A DNA stretch of 64,000 nucleotides from Mycolicibacterium neoaurum. GTDB lineage: Bacteria; Actinomycetota; Actinomycetes; Mycobacteriales; Mycobacteriaceae. A model generated the notes under the pieces. It saw only the letters and a list, made by a program, of their open reading frames with translations. It did not search any database and had not been told where the DNA came from. Where the stretch lies: assembly GCF_036946495.1 (NCBI RefSeq), contig NZ_JAQIIX010000001.1, positions 1 through 64,000 of the forward strand. The letters are read 5' to 3'. Each line of letters starts with the position of its first letter. Position 1 is the first letter of the stretch. Below are positions 29,725 to 37,923 of the stretch, one piece after another. The position numbers and the translations under genes are program-made.

Positions 29725-30722
29725 CCCCCGAAGCCGCGATGCGGCTGGCGATCGAGCAGTCCGAGCGGGTGAAGGGCGCGACGTACCCGAATCCGCCGGT
29801 GGGCGCGGTCATCCTGGATGCCGGGGGAGAGGTCGTCGGTGTCGGTGCGACCGAACCCACCGGTGGTGCGCATGCCGAGGTGATCGCCATGCGACGGGCC
29901 GGTGAACTGGCACGTGGCGGCACGGCGGTGGTCACATTGGAGCCGTGCAACCACCACGGTCGCACCCCGCCGTGCGTGGACGGGTTGTTGGCCGCCGGTG
30001 TGGCACAGGTGGTCTACGCGGTCGATGATCCCAATCCGATCGCGGCAGGCGGATCGGCACGGCTGCGTGAGGCCGGCGTCGTGGTCCGATCCGGTGTCGA
30101 GGCCGGCGCGGTGGCCGGTGGACCGTTGCGAGAGTGGTTACACAAACAGCGCACCGGATTACCGCACGTCACCTGGAAGTTCGCGACGAGTATCGATGGC
30201 CGCAGCGCGGCTGCCGATGGCAGCAGTCAGTGGATCACCAGCGAGGCCGCCCGTGCCGACGTTCACCGGCATCGCGGCACGATCGAGGCCATCATCGTCG
30301 GCACCGGAACGGTTTTCGTCGACGACCCGACCTTGACCGCCCGCCGACCGGACGGCAGTCTCGCTGAGCGTCAACCCCTGCGCGTCGTCGTTGGTGAGCG
30401 CGAAATCTCTTCGGAGGCAAATGTTCTCAACGACGATACGCGCACGATGGTGATCCGAACCCATGACCCACACGAGGTCATCAGGGCGCTGTCCGATCGC
30501 ACCGCGGTCTTGTTGGAGGGCGGACCGACGTTGGCGGGTGCGTTCCTGCGGGCCGGCGTGATCGACCGGATCCTCGCCTATGTGGCGCCCATCCTGTTGG
30601 GCGGTCCCATCACCGCCGTCGATGACATCGGTGTGTTGAACATGGCGGGCGCGCAGCGGTGGCGCTTCGACGCCATCGAGCCGCTCGGTCCAGACGTGCG
30701 CCTGAGCCTGGTACCCAATTGA
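29721..30722 (+). CDS. ribD: Bifunctional riboflavin deaminase/reductase
   Basis: Catalyses two consecutive steps of riboflavin synthesis. 333 residues. The N-terminal deaminase domain carries the zinc motif HAEV in TGGAHAEVIAM and PCNHHGRTPPC. The C-terminal reductase domain (from about residue 150) contains KFATSIDGRSAAADGSSQW and the NADPH-binding VLLEGGPTLAGAFL. Equivalent to M. tuberculosis ribG. It is the last backbone gene before the accessory region; riboflavin synthase itself lies 24 kb further on. Confidence 0.94.
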   Translation: MTPEAAMRLAIEQSERVKGATYPNPPVGAVILDAGGEVVGVGATEPTGGAHAEVIAMRRAGELARGGTAVVTLEPCNHHGRTPPCVDGLLAAGVAQVVYAVDDPNPIAAGGSARLREAGVVVRSGVEAGAVAGGPLREWLHKQRTGLPHVTWKFATSIDGRSAAADGSSQWITSEAARADVHRHRGTIEAIIVGTGTVFVDDPTLTARRPDGSLAERQPLRVVVGEREISSEANVLNDDTRTMVIRTHDPHEVIRALSDRTAVLLEGGPTLAGAFLRAGVIDRILAYVAPILLGGPITAVDDIGVLNMAGAQRWRFDAIEPLGPDVRLSLVPN

Positions 30723-30742
30723 CCGCCCGGTGTGAGTGCCCC

Positions 30743-30762
30743 CACATCGATTAGCCGATGTG
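30743..30762 (+). terminator. Short hairpin after ribD
   Basis: CACATCG (30743-30749) and CGATGTG (30756-30762) form a 7-bp stem with a 6-nt loop, 20 bp past the ribD stop. No T-tract. Weak candidate terminator. Confidence 0.35.
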
Positions 30763-30899
30763 ATGTCGGCCGAATCGCCTGGTAGTCGGCGTGTGATGAG
30801 TGTCGCGACCAGCCGCCTCGGCGGCTGCGCCGGTACAGTTCAAGTGAGCGCCCTTCACCGACGAGTTGCGCGTGATGAGCACTAGTAAAGGACGTGAGC

Positions 30900-31049
30900 A
30901 TGACTGCTTTGCAGGACTGGCTCAGCATCAGCCCGATGAACCCCCGTGCCGTGAAAACGTTGTTCTTCGACCTGCTGCGGGTGGGCAACGACCGACCGCA
31001 GTGCAGCCACGGACCCAAGATCATGCGGCCCGGGCTGGAACGCTGCTGA
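30900..31049 (+). CDS. Small Cys-containing protein of 49 residues
   Basis: A short frame in an otherwise empty 485-bp gap. ATG 30900 is 7 nt after AAAGGA (30887-30892), a good ribosome-binding site. The product begins MTALQDWLSISPMNPRAVKT and its last fifteen residues are CSHGPKIMRPGLERC, so the frame has two cysteines, one of them C-terminal. Amino acid composition looks protein-like, with an amphipathic middle (LFFDLLRV). I do not recognise the family. The following gene encodes a xylose-isomerase-like TIM barrel, so a precursor-peptide or small-partner role is conceivable but unproven. A competing out-of-frame ORF from 30875 lacks a ribosome-binding site. TACAGT at 30834-30839 is a possible -10. 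Confidence 0.5.
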   Translation: MTALQDWLSISPMNPRAVKTLFFDLLRVGNDRPQCSHGPKIMRPGLERC

Positions 31050-31080
31050 TTTGCTGAATCCACCGATCCGGTAACACGGG

Positions 31081-31106
31081 CATCCCCGGCAGAAATGCCG
31101 GAGATG
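31081..31106 (+). terminator. GNRA-tetraloop hairpin after the small ORF
   Basis: CATCCCCGGCA and TGCCGGAGATG form an 11-position stem with one mismatch, closed by a GAAA tetraloop. It is 31 bp after the small ORF stop and about 100 bp before the TIM-barrel start. It could be a terminator or attenuator for the small gene, or an mRNA-stabilising end. Confidence 0.4.
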
Positions 31107-31207
31107 TAAAAGGTAGGGCCCACATCTCTGTCCGGATCCGCAATGATGGCTCGCGTGAGGGTACTTCCGCTCGAAACTATCGGGCCGGAGGGGAGAGGGC
31201 GGTTGTC

Positions 31208-32071
31208 ATGGTGGCGCAGCATCGACGGTCCGGCACGGAACGTCTTCTTTCGCTGGCGCCGCTGACGGTGTTGGAACTGAATCCCGCCGAGTTGGTCAGC
31301 TGTGCCGCCGAGGCCGGTTTCGACGCGGTAGGGCTCAGACTCATCCCCGCCACCGATCAGGAGCCGGTGCGCCCGACCATCGGAATGACGGCGTTGATCA
31401 AAGAAACCCGTCGTCGCCTTGATGATTCGGGTCTTCAGCTACTGGACGTCGAGGTTGTCCGGCTGGTGCCGGACACGAACGTACGCCCCGATTTCGAGGG
31501 CATCCTGGAGACCGGCGCCTTTCTCGGGGCCAGTGAGGTCCTGGTGACCGGATATGACCCGGATCACCACCGCGCTGCGCACAATCTGGCCGAACTATCC
31601 GTCCTGGCAGCTGAATACGGGATGACTGTCAACCTGGAACCGATGCCCTGGACTGCGGTGCGCAACGTGGCCGAGGGCGCCGCACTCGTCGCGCAGTGCC
31701 CGGTGCCGGCAGGTTTGTTGATCGATGCCATCCACTATGACCGTGCCGGGAACAATCCCGGCGAACTGGAAGCGCTACCGCGTGAGTGGATCCGGTACGT
31801 ACAGATCTGTGATGCGCCGGCCGAGCGGCCGGCGACGATGGCGGAGCTCATCCATCAGGGTCGCTGCGCGCGTCTGTTACCGGGTGCGGGGGGCATCGAT
31901 CTGGTGTCGATGATGCGGGCGCTGCCCGACGATGTGCCGGTGAGCGTGGAGGCTCCGCTGCACAGCGATGCACCGGCGACGCTGCGTGCGGCACTTGCGG
32001 CGAAGTCCGCTCGGGATGTGCTGGGTCTCGTTGCCGACCGTGAGTTGTCGCCGTTGTCCCGGTCCGCCTGA
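31208..32071 (+). CDS. Sugar phosphate isomerase/epimerase-like TIM barrel
   Basis: 287 residues of the AP-endonuclease-2/xylose-isomerase-like fold. Candidate metal ligands occur at the usual strand ends: Glu in VNLEPMPWTAV, Asp/His in LLIDAIHYDR, Asp in VQICDAP and Glu in VSVEAP. The family contains sugar isomerases, epimerases, endonuclease IV and several natural-product enzymes, so the reaction is undetermined. ATG 31208 is preceded by GGAGGGGAG. It lies between the small Cys-ending ORF and an exonuclease/endonuclease/phosphatase-family gene, with gaps suggesting a possible two- or three-gene unit. Confidence 0.75.
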   Translation: MVAQHRRSGTERLLSLAPLTVLELNPAELVSCAAEAGFDAVGLRLIPATDQEPVRPTIGMTALIKETRRRLDDSGLQLLDVEVVRLVPDTNVRPDFEGILETGAFLGASEVLVTGYDPDHHRAAHNLAELSVLAAEYGMTVNLEPMPWTAVRNVAEGAALVAQCPVPAGLLIDAIHYDRAGNNPGELEALPREWIRYVQICDAPAERPATMAELIHQGRCARLLPGAGGIDLVSMMRALPDDVPVSVEAPLHSDAPATLRAALAAKSARDVLGLVADRELSPLSRSA

Positions 32072-32121
32072 CAGGTCCAGGATCGACACAACGCGGGCCA
32101 CACAACGCGGATCTCAGAATC

Positions 32122-33108
32122 GTGCATCAGTTTCGCCGGGTCGCCGCACTCTGCGGCGGGCTCTTGCTCGTGATCGCGGTTGTCGGGGTGGGAGCGCACT
32201 TCGTGGGGGTGACCAGCACGCTGGTGGCCTGGGCCGCCTCGTTCACACCCATCGCCGTGCTGGTCGCGGCAGCGGCGTTGCTTGCCTGTGTGGTCGGCGG
32301 CCGGCGCTGGATGGCCTTGGCTGCGGCTGCCGTGCTGGGAATCGGTGTGGCGACGCAGGTACCGCTGTATCGCGGTACGGCGGATGTGCGGGCAGCTGAT
32401 ACACATATACGACTGATGCAGGCCAACATTCGGCTCGGTGGCGCGGATGCCACCGCCCTGCGTGCCGAGGTGGCCGAGCGCGCCGTCGATCTGCTGACCG
32501 TGATCGAGCTGACCGACCAAGCCGTGACAAACCTGTCTGCCGCGGGCCTACGTAGGACGCTGCCGTATGCGTGTGAGCGGCCCCGTGCCGGTGGCGGTGG
32601 GGCGGGGCTCTACTCGCGATATCCGTTACGCAACTGCGCCGAACTCGACGGATTCGTTTTGAACAACGTGCGGGCGGTGGCGGATGTACCGGGAGCGGGG
32701 GCGACCGCCGTGTACGCGCTGCACCCACTTCCGCCGTACCCGGAACCGGCCTGGAAATGGGTATTCGAGCTCAAGAGACTGCGACCGGTGTTCGAAAGCG
32801 ACCAGCATCCAATCCTGGTCGGCGCGGATTTCAACTCGACCTACGATCACAAGCAGTACCGCGAACTGATCGCCAACTCATCCCGTCCTGGTACCGCACC
32901 GCTGCTGGATGCTGCTGAGTATGTGGGTGCGGGCGTGGTGCCCACGTTTCCCGCCGGCCGTCTTGTTCCGCCGGTGCTGGCGATCGATCGAATCCTGGCC
33001 CGCGGTTTCACGCCACTTTCGTTTGAGCGGTTTGCGCTACCGGGATCGGACCACATGGGAGTGGTGAGCACGGTAGCTGTAACTCATCGGGTTCCATCGT
33101 CGCGATAG
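32122..33108 (+). CDS. Membrane-anchored endonuclease/exonuclease/phosphatase family hydrolase
   Basis: 328 residues. Two or three N-terminal TM segments (about residues 8-90) are followed by an EEP domain: MQANIRLGG, the metal-binding Glu in VIELTDQA, the catalytic VGADFNSTYDH and the terminal PGSDHMGVV. The domain is probably outside the membrane. EEP members cleave phosphodiesters in nucleic acids, phospholipids (sphingomyelinase type) or inositol phosphates; with envelope genes around it, a lipid or glycan phosphodiester is plausible. GTG start without a strong ribosome-binding site. An inverted repeat TGCATCA/TGATGCA (33109-33127) directly follows the stop. Confidence 0.75.
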   Translation: MHQFRRVAALCGGLLLVIAVVGVGAHFVGVTSTLVAWAASFTPIAVLVAAAALLACVVGGRRWMALAAAAVLGIGVATQVPLYRGTADVRAADTHIRLMQANIRLGGADATALRAEVAERAVDLLTVIELTDQAVTNLSAAGLRRTLPYACERPRAGGGGAGLYSRYPLRNCAELDGFVLNNVRAVADVPGAGATAVYALHPLPPYPEPAWKWVFELKRLRPVFESDQHPILVGADFNSTYDHKQYRELIANSSRPGTAPLLDAAEYVGAGVVPTFPAGRLVPPVLAIDRILARGFTPLSFERFALPGSDHMGVVSTVAVTHRVPSSR

Positions 33109-33218
33109 TGCATCATCCTGTGATGCATTGATGTGCAGAAGGTTTCGTATCGGTGGGCGCGCTGTGGTCTACGTCATAACCTAGTAGGTAGCTGACAATT
33201 TCATGTGAGTGCTCGCTA

Positions 33219-34211
33219 ATGTCGTTCTCGCAACCAAACTTCTACAGCGGTGGGCCGCATGTGCACGATGTCTGCACTCTGCATGTCTGGGTCTTCCGAA
33301 TGCGAAAGGCAAAGAGCACCTTGACGGATACGGTGGAGGGCGCGGGTGTCGAGCAAATGATGAAGCCGATGTCCATGCGCCCGCACGCGGCGATCGGCAA
33401 ACTCATTGGGCATCGCGACGATGACGACTCCGTGCGCAGATCGGATATCGACGATGATGCCCCCGGTACGGCCCGGCCCACCGTCACTGTGGTCATCCCC
33501 ACCCGCAATGAGGCGCGGAACCTGCCATACGTCGCCAAACGGATGCCTGCGGTGGACCAGATCGTGGTGGTCGACGGCAACTCCGTGGACAACACGATCG
33601 ACGTCGCTCGGCAACTGTGGCCAGAGGCGTTGATCGTCAACCAGACTCGTGGCGGCAAGGGCAACGCGCTGGCCTGTGGGTTCGAGGTCAGCACCGGTGA
33701 CATCGTGGTGATGATCGATGCAGACGGGTCGACCGACCCAGCTGAGATCCCGGATTTCGTCGGCGCTTTGACCGCAGGCGCGGACTTCGCCAAGGGCAGT
33801 CGCTTCACCGAGGCGGGTGGTAGTGATGACATCACCAAACTGCGCAGGTTAGGCAACAAGGGATTGAACTGGCTGGTGAACCGACTCTTCGGAACCGAGT
33901 TCACCGACCTGTGCTACGGCTACAACGCATTCTGGCGGACTCACCTGAACGTGTTGGATCTTCCTCGAACCGATGTCACCGAGGCGCAGTGGGGAGACGG
34001 ATTCGAGATCGAGACCGTCATCAACGTTCGGGTCGCGCTCAACGGTCTCGCCATCACGGAGGTCAGTAGCTTCGAAGGCAAGCGGATATACGGACGCAGC
34101 AACCTCAATGCCGTCACCGACGGATTGCGGGTGCTGCGCACGATCGGCCGGGAGCACAGGCGTCGCCCCACCCGTGCCGGAGTGGCACGAGCGGCTGCTT
34201 CCACGCGATGA
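33219..34211 (+). CDS. Glycosyltransferase family 2
   Basis: Up to 330 residues. The GT-A core starts at about residue 88 with VTVVIPTRNEARNLPYV, followed by IVVVDGNSVDNT and the DxD-type metal site VMIDADGSTDP. The C-terminal part (LCYGYNAFWR, GDGFEIETVINVR) resembles dolichol-phosphate-mannose synthase-like enzymes that use a polyprenyl phosphate acceptor. It is probably a cytoplasmic or membrane-peripheral sugar transferase in envelope glycan synthesis. The true start is uncertain: ATGs at 33300, 33357 and 33360 are alternatives and none has a convincing ribosome-binding site. It overlaps the FkbM gene by ATGA. Confidence 0.8.
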   Translation: MSFSQPNFYSGGPHVHDVCTLHVWVFRMRKAKSTLTDTVEGAGVEQMMKPMSMRPHAAIGKLIGHRDDDDSVRRSDIDDDAPGTARPTVTVVIPTRNEARNLPYVAKRMPAVDQIVVVDGNSVDNTIDVARQLWPEALIVNQTRGGKGNALACGFEVSTGDIVVMIDADGSTDPAEIPDFVGALTAGADFAKGSRFTEAGGSDDITKLRRLGNKGLNWLVNRLFGTEFTDLCYGYNAFWRTHLNVLDLPRTDVTEAQWGDGFEIETVINVRVALNGLAITEVSSFEGKRIYGRSNLNAVTDGLRVLRTIGREHRRRPTRAGVARAAASTR

Positions 34212-35029
34212 GTAGGTTGCGCGAAAAGCTGGGTCATACGCTTGCGTTGAGTCAGAGTATCGGGCTGCCCGCGGCGGTGAGCCTGGTGACGCGGCGGGCA
34301 CTGGGCATGTCCCGGACCGTGACGGTCCAGTGCGGAGTGCACCGTTTGGCGGTGCGACCCTGTGACAGCGATCCCTTTGTGCTGGCGCAGATCTTCACCG
34401 CGCACGAGTACGACGCGCATCCGTTCTGGATGACGCGGCTCAATATGGTGGCATCCGAAATCACGCGCGCCGGGGGAGTTCCGGTGATCATCGATGCGGG
34501 TGCTAATGTGGGGTACTCCGCGCTGTATCTGGCCGAACACTTCCCGGACGCCACGATTCTGGCCGTGGAGCCCGACGGCGCCTGCGTGCGGTTGATCGAG
34601 CGGAACTGCGCTCACCATCCGCGGATCAGGCCGGTTCACGCCGCGTTGTGGAGCCATGGCGACGGGGTGGATCTCAGTGCCGGTGACGAGGGATCGTGGG
34701 CGAATCGGGTCGCCGACAAGGGTGCAACCCCGTCGGTGACGGTGGAGACGCTGCTCGACGGCATTGCCGGTGCAGTGCCTTTCATCGTCAAACTCGATAT
34801 CGAGGGCGCCGAATCCGAAGTGTGCCAAGCCTCGCCGGATGCCATCGCTTCGTTCGCCTGCATCATGATCGAACCACATGACTGGATGCTGCCCGGATCT
34901 GGTGGCCTGGCACCGCTTTACGAGGCGGTCGCCGGGAAGAAGATGGACACCCTGATCCGGGACGAGACGCTGATGCTCTTCGATTGCGCGGTGCTCCAAG
35001 CGCACGACACCCTCTTGTCCCCACGCTGA
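34208..35029 (+). CDS. FkbM-family methyltransferase
   Basis: 273 residues. SAM motif I is VIIDAGANVGYSALYLA, followed by ILAVEPDG and VKLDIEGAE, which together define the FkbM (Methyltransf_21) family of O-methyltransferases acting on sugars or polyketides. In mycobacteria such enzymes methylate glycolipid sugars. It overlaps the GT2 gene by 4 bp, so the sugar added by that transferase may be its substrate (inference). Confidence 0.82.
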   Translation: MSRLREKLGHTLALSQSIGLPAAVSLVTRRALGMSRTVTVQCGVHRLAVRPCDSDPFVLAQIFTAHEYDAHPFWMTRLNMVASEITRAGGVPVIIDAGANVGYSALYLAEHFPDATILAVEPDGACVRLIERNCAHHPRIRPVHAALWSHGDGVDLSAGDEGSWANRVADKGATPSVTVETLLDGIAGAVPFIVKLDIEGAESEVCQASPDAIASFACIMIEPHDWMLPGSGGLAPLYEAVAGKKMDTLIRDETLMLFDCAVLQAHDTLLSPR

Positions 35030-35181
35030 TGCCGGTTGTACTGCGTTGCGGCGCTTCCTGATAGAACTCTCAGTCATTCTACCGAATCGGTGACGTAGGC
35101 CTTGTAAGACATGTTGTGCAGCAATAATATTCGCGGTGGTCACATCTGACCGATCATCAATCAAGTCAATCTAGGAGAACC

Positions 35182-36840
35182 GTGTCACTCGCTGTTCCCG
35201 TGGCCTCGGGGCGTGACTTCTGGTCTGCGCCATCGGCATCCACGCCTCTGAAGAAGAGGTTGCTTATCGCATCCGTCGCGATGACGGGCGCGTCGGTCAT
35301 CGCCGTTACGCCCGTCGCGCAGAACCTGCCGGCGTTGGAAGCCGCGCAGCAGCGCGCGGTCGAGCTCGTCGCCTTCGAGAATCCCTTCGCGGTGCTCGGT
35401 GCCACGTTCTCGACGGCCTTCGCGAACCTGAACAACCGTGGTACCGACATCTCGGCCACCCTGTTGCCCAATCTGTCGGCGATCCTCGGCAACGAGGAGC
35501 TCCAGCGCGAGTTGTCGGTGCTGCTGTTCCGCCCGGAGACGGTGGCCCAACAGTTGCAGGATCGGCTTGCCGAGCATCAGGCGACTCTGCAGACCGGGTG
35601 GGAGCAGTCGCAGGCCGGCTGGGCCGCGCACAATGAACTGCTGCCGGGTGTCCTGGAGCGGGCCAACAGCGAGCTGGCGGCGGGAAACTTCACCGAAGCC
35701 TTCGCCCATCTCAACGACTGGTTCATCTTCGGTCTGGGCGCAGCGGGCTGGCCGCTGTACCCGAGCTTCGCCGTGCCGGGCCAAGTTGCCAATGACGTCG
35801 GCGCTCCCGCCATCGCGGCCATCCTGGATGCGCTACTGGTGGGCGACACCACCCTGGCCGGTTACCCGCATGCCATCATGGTTCCGTTTGTGAGCGCCAT
35901 CTTCCGGTTCACCGATAGCCTGGACGAGATCCGTGCCGCGGCACAGGCCGGCGATGTGGTGACGGCGATCAGCCACACGGTCAACCTGCCGATCAAGGTA
36001 CTCGGCGCGTTCCTCAACGGTTACAGCCCCAGCATCGCCGAGGACTGGAATGTCTTCCCGGGCTTGCTGACGCCGGGCGGACCGATCGATTCGTTCCTGG
36101 TGCAGTATCCGTCGCTCATCGCCAATGCGCTCAAGGCGCTGACGGGACAGCCAGCGGTGGAGAGCGGCGCCGAGACGCTCAGCAAGGTGTCGTCGACCGC
36201 TTTGGCCGCCGAGGGTGACACAGTGACGCTCAGCGTCGAAACCGGTTCCGGTGCAACGCCGGTCGAATCCGTATCTTCGGGCACCGAAGAATCCGCCACC
36301 GGTGGCGAGACTGCCGAGGCTGGCACCTCGGTTCCGGCCGACGAGGCCGGCTCCGCGGAAGAGACGGCCACCGAGGATAGCGGCGCGGCCGTCGAACCGA
36401 CCACGCCGGTTGTGTCCGAGGAGACCACCGCTGGCGATGCGGCCACCGGTGAGAGCACGGACGCCGGTGCCGAGGCAGACAGCAAGGCCGACATCAAGGA
36501 TGCCAAGGCAGACGTCAAGGATGCCAAGTCTGATAAGGACGCCAAGGCTGACATCAAGGATGCCAAGGCCGACAAGGATGCCAAGGCCGACAAGGACGCC
36601 AAGGCTGACATCAAGGATGCCAAGGCCGACAAGGACGCCAAGGCAGACCTCAAGGATGCCAAGTCCGACAAGGACGCCAAGACTGACAAGGCGGATAGCA
36701 AGTCCGACAAGGCGGATAGCAAGTCCGACAAGGCGGCGAAGGCGGATGCGAAGTCCGGCACGTCGGACAGCAAGCCTTCGAGCACCTCGGCTAGCTCGGC
36801 TGGCTCGTCGAGCAGCTCGGGTAGCTCCAGCAGCGACTAG
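35182..36840 (+). CDS. Secreted GjpA-porin-like protein with Lys/Ala/Asp repeat tail
   Basis: 552 residues, GTG start after AGGAG. A signal-like segment (KKRLLIASVAMTGASVIAVTP, residues 24-44) precedes a ~300-residue mostly helical domain. Phrases such as ENPFAVLGATFSTAFANL, KVLGAFLNGY and FPGLLTPGGPIDSFLVQ resemble the mycobacterial family annotated as outer-membrane porin GjpA; I rate this family call as moderate. Residues ~345-430 are acidic and Thr/Ser-rich. Residues ~433-525 are a run of imperfect KDAKADI/KDAKADK heptads, then DKADSKS repeats and a Ser/Gly end. The tail is highly charged, probably disordered, and could bind nucleic acid, heparin-like glycans or the cell wall. A strong terminator follows. 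Confidence 0.7.
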   Translation: MSLAVPVASGRDFWSAPSASTPLKKRLLIASVAMTGASVIAVTPVAQNLPALEAAQQRAVELVAFENPFAVLGATFSTAFANLNNRGTDISATLLPNLSAILGNEELQRELSVLLFRPETVAQQLQDRLAEHQATLQTGWEQSQAGWAAHNELLPGVLERANSELAAGNFTEAFAHLNDWFIFGLGAAGWPLYPSFAVPGQVANDVGAPAIAAILDALLVGDTTLAGYPHAIMVPFVSAIFRFTDSLDEIRAAAQAGDVVTAISHTVNLPIKVLGAFLNGYSPSIAEDWNVFPGLLTPGGPIDSFLVQYPSLIANALKALTGQPAVESGAETLSKVSSTALAAEGDTVTLSVETGSGATPVESVSSGTEESATGGETAEAGTSVPADEAGSAEETATEDSGAAVEPTTPVVSEETTAGDAATGESTDAGAEADSKADIKDAKADVKDAKSDKDAKADIKDAKADKDAKADKDAKADIKDAKADKDAKADLKDAKSDKDAKTDKADSKSDKADSKSDKAAKADAKSGTSDSKPSSTSASSAGSSSSSGSSSSD

Positions 36841-36865
36841 GCAATCGGCTAACGACAGCAGAAGG

Positions 36866-36895
36866 GTACGGCCCCCTCGTTTGAGGGGGCCGTAC
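36866..36895 (+). terminator. Intrinsic terminator after the porin-like gene
   Basis: GTACGGCCCCCTC (36866-36878) and GAGGGGGCCGTAC (36883-36895) form a perfect 13-bp stem with loop GTTT, 26 bp past the stop, followed by TTGTG. Confidence 0.8.
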
Positions 36896-37039
36896 TTGTG
36901 CGCTCGGCGGCGATAGGGGCGCCTTCGACATTGTCAGCGCGATGGGGACTGCTGCGGGTTTAGTTGACTCGCGGTGCGTGAATTTCAGACCGCGGTTGTG
37001 ACTGGTGTGTGGAACAGTTCGAACTATATCGGGGTGAGC

Positions 37040-37199
37040 CGTCTGGGTGCGCGTTTGCTCCGGCGCGGCCCATCGCGATCCGTTTCACCGCCAGCGTGGA
37101 CTTCATTCGCGAGTCGATCGCGTACCCCACGATCCGGTTGGCGTAGACGTCTTTGGTGATACAGAGGTCGATTGCCTTCATCGGCTCGAATTCCAGGAT
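37040..37199 (-). pseudogene. IS3-family transposase fragment, downstream part
   Basis: Minus-strand translation gives LCITKDVYANRIVGYAIDS and RMKSTLAV, part of the rve integrase core of IS3-family OrfB. Similarity fades at the low-coordinate end, where the element is truncated. It is the continuation of the fragment at 37554-37785, from which it is separated by an IS30 relic. Confidence 0.7.
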
Positions 37200-37553
37200 T
37201 CGTCGCAACGTTCCGCATCTCTGATGCGTTTATTAAAGCAGCAAGCCGTTCCGTCGGAGTCTGCCAGTCGAGTGACTTTCGCGGCCTGTTGTTGAGTTCG
37301 TCGGCGATGGCTTCGAGGTGGTCGACAGGTAGATGCGACAGGTCGATTCCCTTCGGAAAGTACTGGCGCAAGAGTCCGTTCGTGTTTTCGTTGCTTCCGC
37401 GCTGCCATGGAGACGCAGGCTCGCAAGAAGTAGACATCCATGTTGGTCGCGGCCGCGACGGTGCGGTGCTCTGACATCTCGGCGCCTTGCTCCCAGGTCA
37501 GCGTGCCTGGTCCTTGAGGCGCTCGTGTTCGAGCAGACTCAGTGTTGCGACGA
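37200..37553 (-). mobile_element. Internally deleted IS30-family element
   Basis: TCGTCGCAAC at 37200-37209 is the exact inverse of GTTGCGACGA at 37544-37553; these look like the terminal inverted repeats. Between them only the C-terminal part of an IS30 transposase remains, on the minus strand: LTWEQGAEMSEHRTVAAATN, then SPWQRGSNENTNGLLRQYFP and LNNRPRKSLDWQTPTERL. The catalytic Glu region (SNEN) is kept, but the N-terminal half is missing. An extra T in the VYF-CEPAS stretch (TTCTTGCGAG) shifts the frame. It is a dead 354-bp remnant. Confidence 0.75.
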
Positions 37554-37785
37554 CTACTAGAACCCAGCGGTGGGGTGCTCGGTGATGTCGGCCGGCCAGA
37601 CCTGGTTGGGTGCCTGTGCGCCTGACTGTCGTTGCACGAGGTCGTCATGCACCGGTGGGCCGGATCGGCGGCTCAGTCCACGTTTCTTGGCGAAGGTCGA
37701 CCAGATGCGTTCCTGGGAACATTGTCGTGCGACGCGGTTCTCCCCGGCGCTGATCCAGAATCTAAGGACCAGGCAGGTCACCGTG
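37554..37785 (-). pseudogene. IS3-family transposase fragment, upstream part
   Basis: Minus-strand translation contains ERIWSTFAKKRGLSRRSGPP, VHDDLVQRQ and APNQVWPADITEHPTA, the segment of IS3-family OrfB that leads into the DDE core. Homology stops at the IS30 end and resumes beyond it at 37199. No start region or inverted repeat of the IS3 element is recognisable. Confidence 0.7.
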
Positions 37786-37923
37786 ACGGGAATCCGGTCA
37801 TCAGCAAGGACGAATCCTCGCAGGGTGAGGAGTCGACCAAACCGGGGGCAGTCCCAGGGCTCACATGCCGTGTGTCAGTGGGCAACCGATTCCGCGAAGC
37901 GGCCGCCAACGGCATTGCCCTGC

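Noticed and set aside
30866..31057. 63-residue ORF overlapping the small Cys-ending gene in another frame
   Set aside because: Its start lacks a ribosome-binding site and its composition is not protein-like; the 49-residue frame with AAAGGA upstream is the better choice.
33109..33127. TGCATCA/TGATGCA inverted repeat as a strong terminator
   Set aside because: The 7-bp A/T-rich stem is weak; it is mentioned only with the preceding gene.
36479..36780. Possible CRISPR or tandem-repeat locus in the Lys/Ala/Asp coding region
   Set aside because: Repeats are in-frame codon repeats of a secreted protein without unique spacers.
37178..37648. A 156-residue hypothetical protein on the minus strand
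   Set aside because: It is a chimera of frameshifted IS30 and IS3 transposase remnants.
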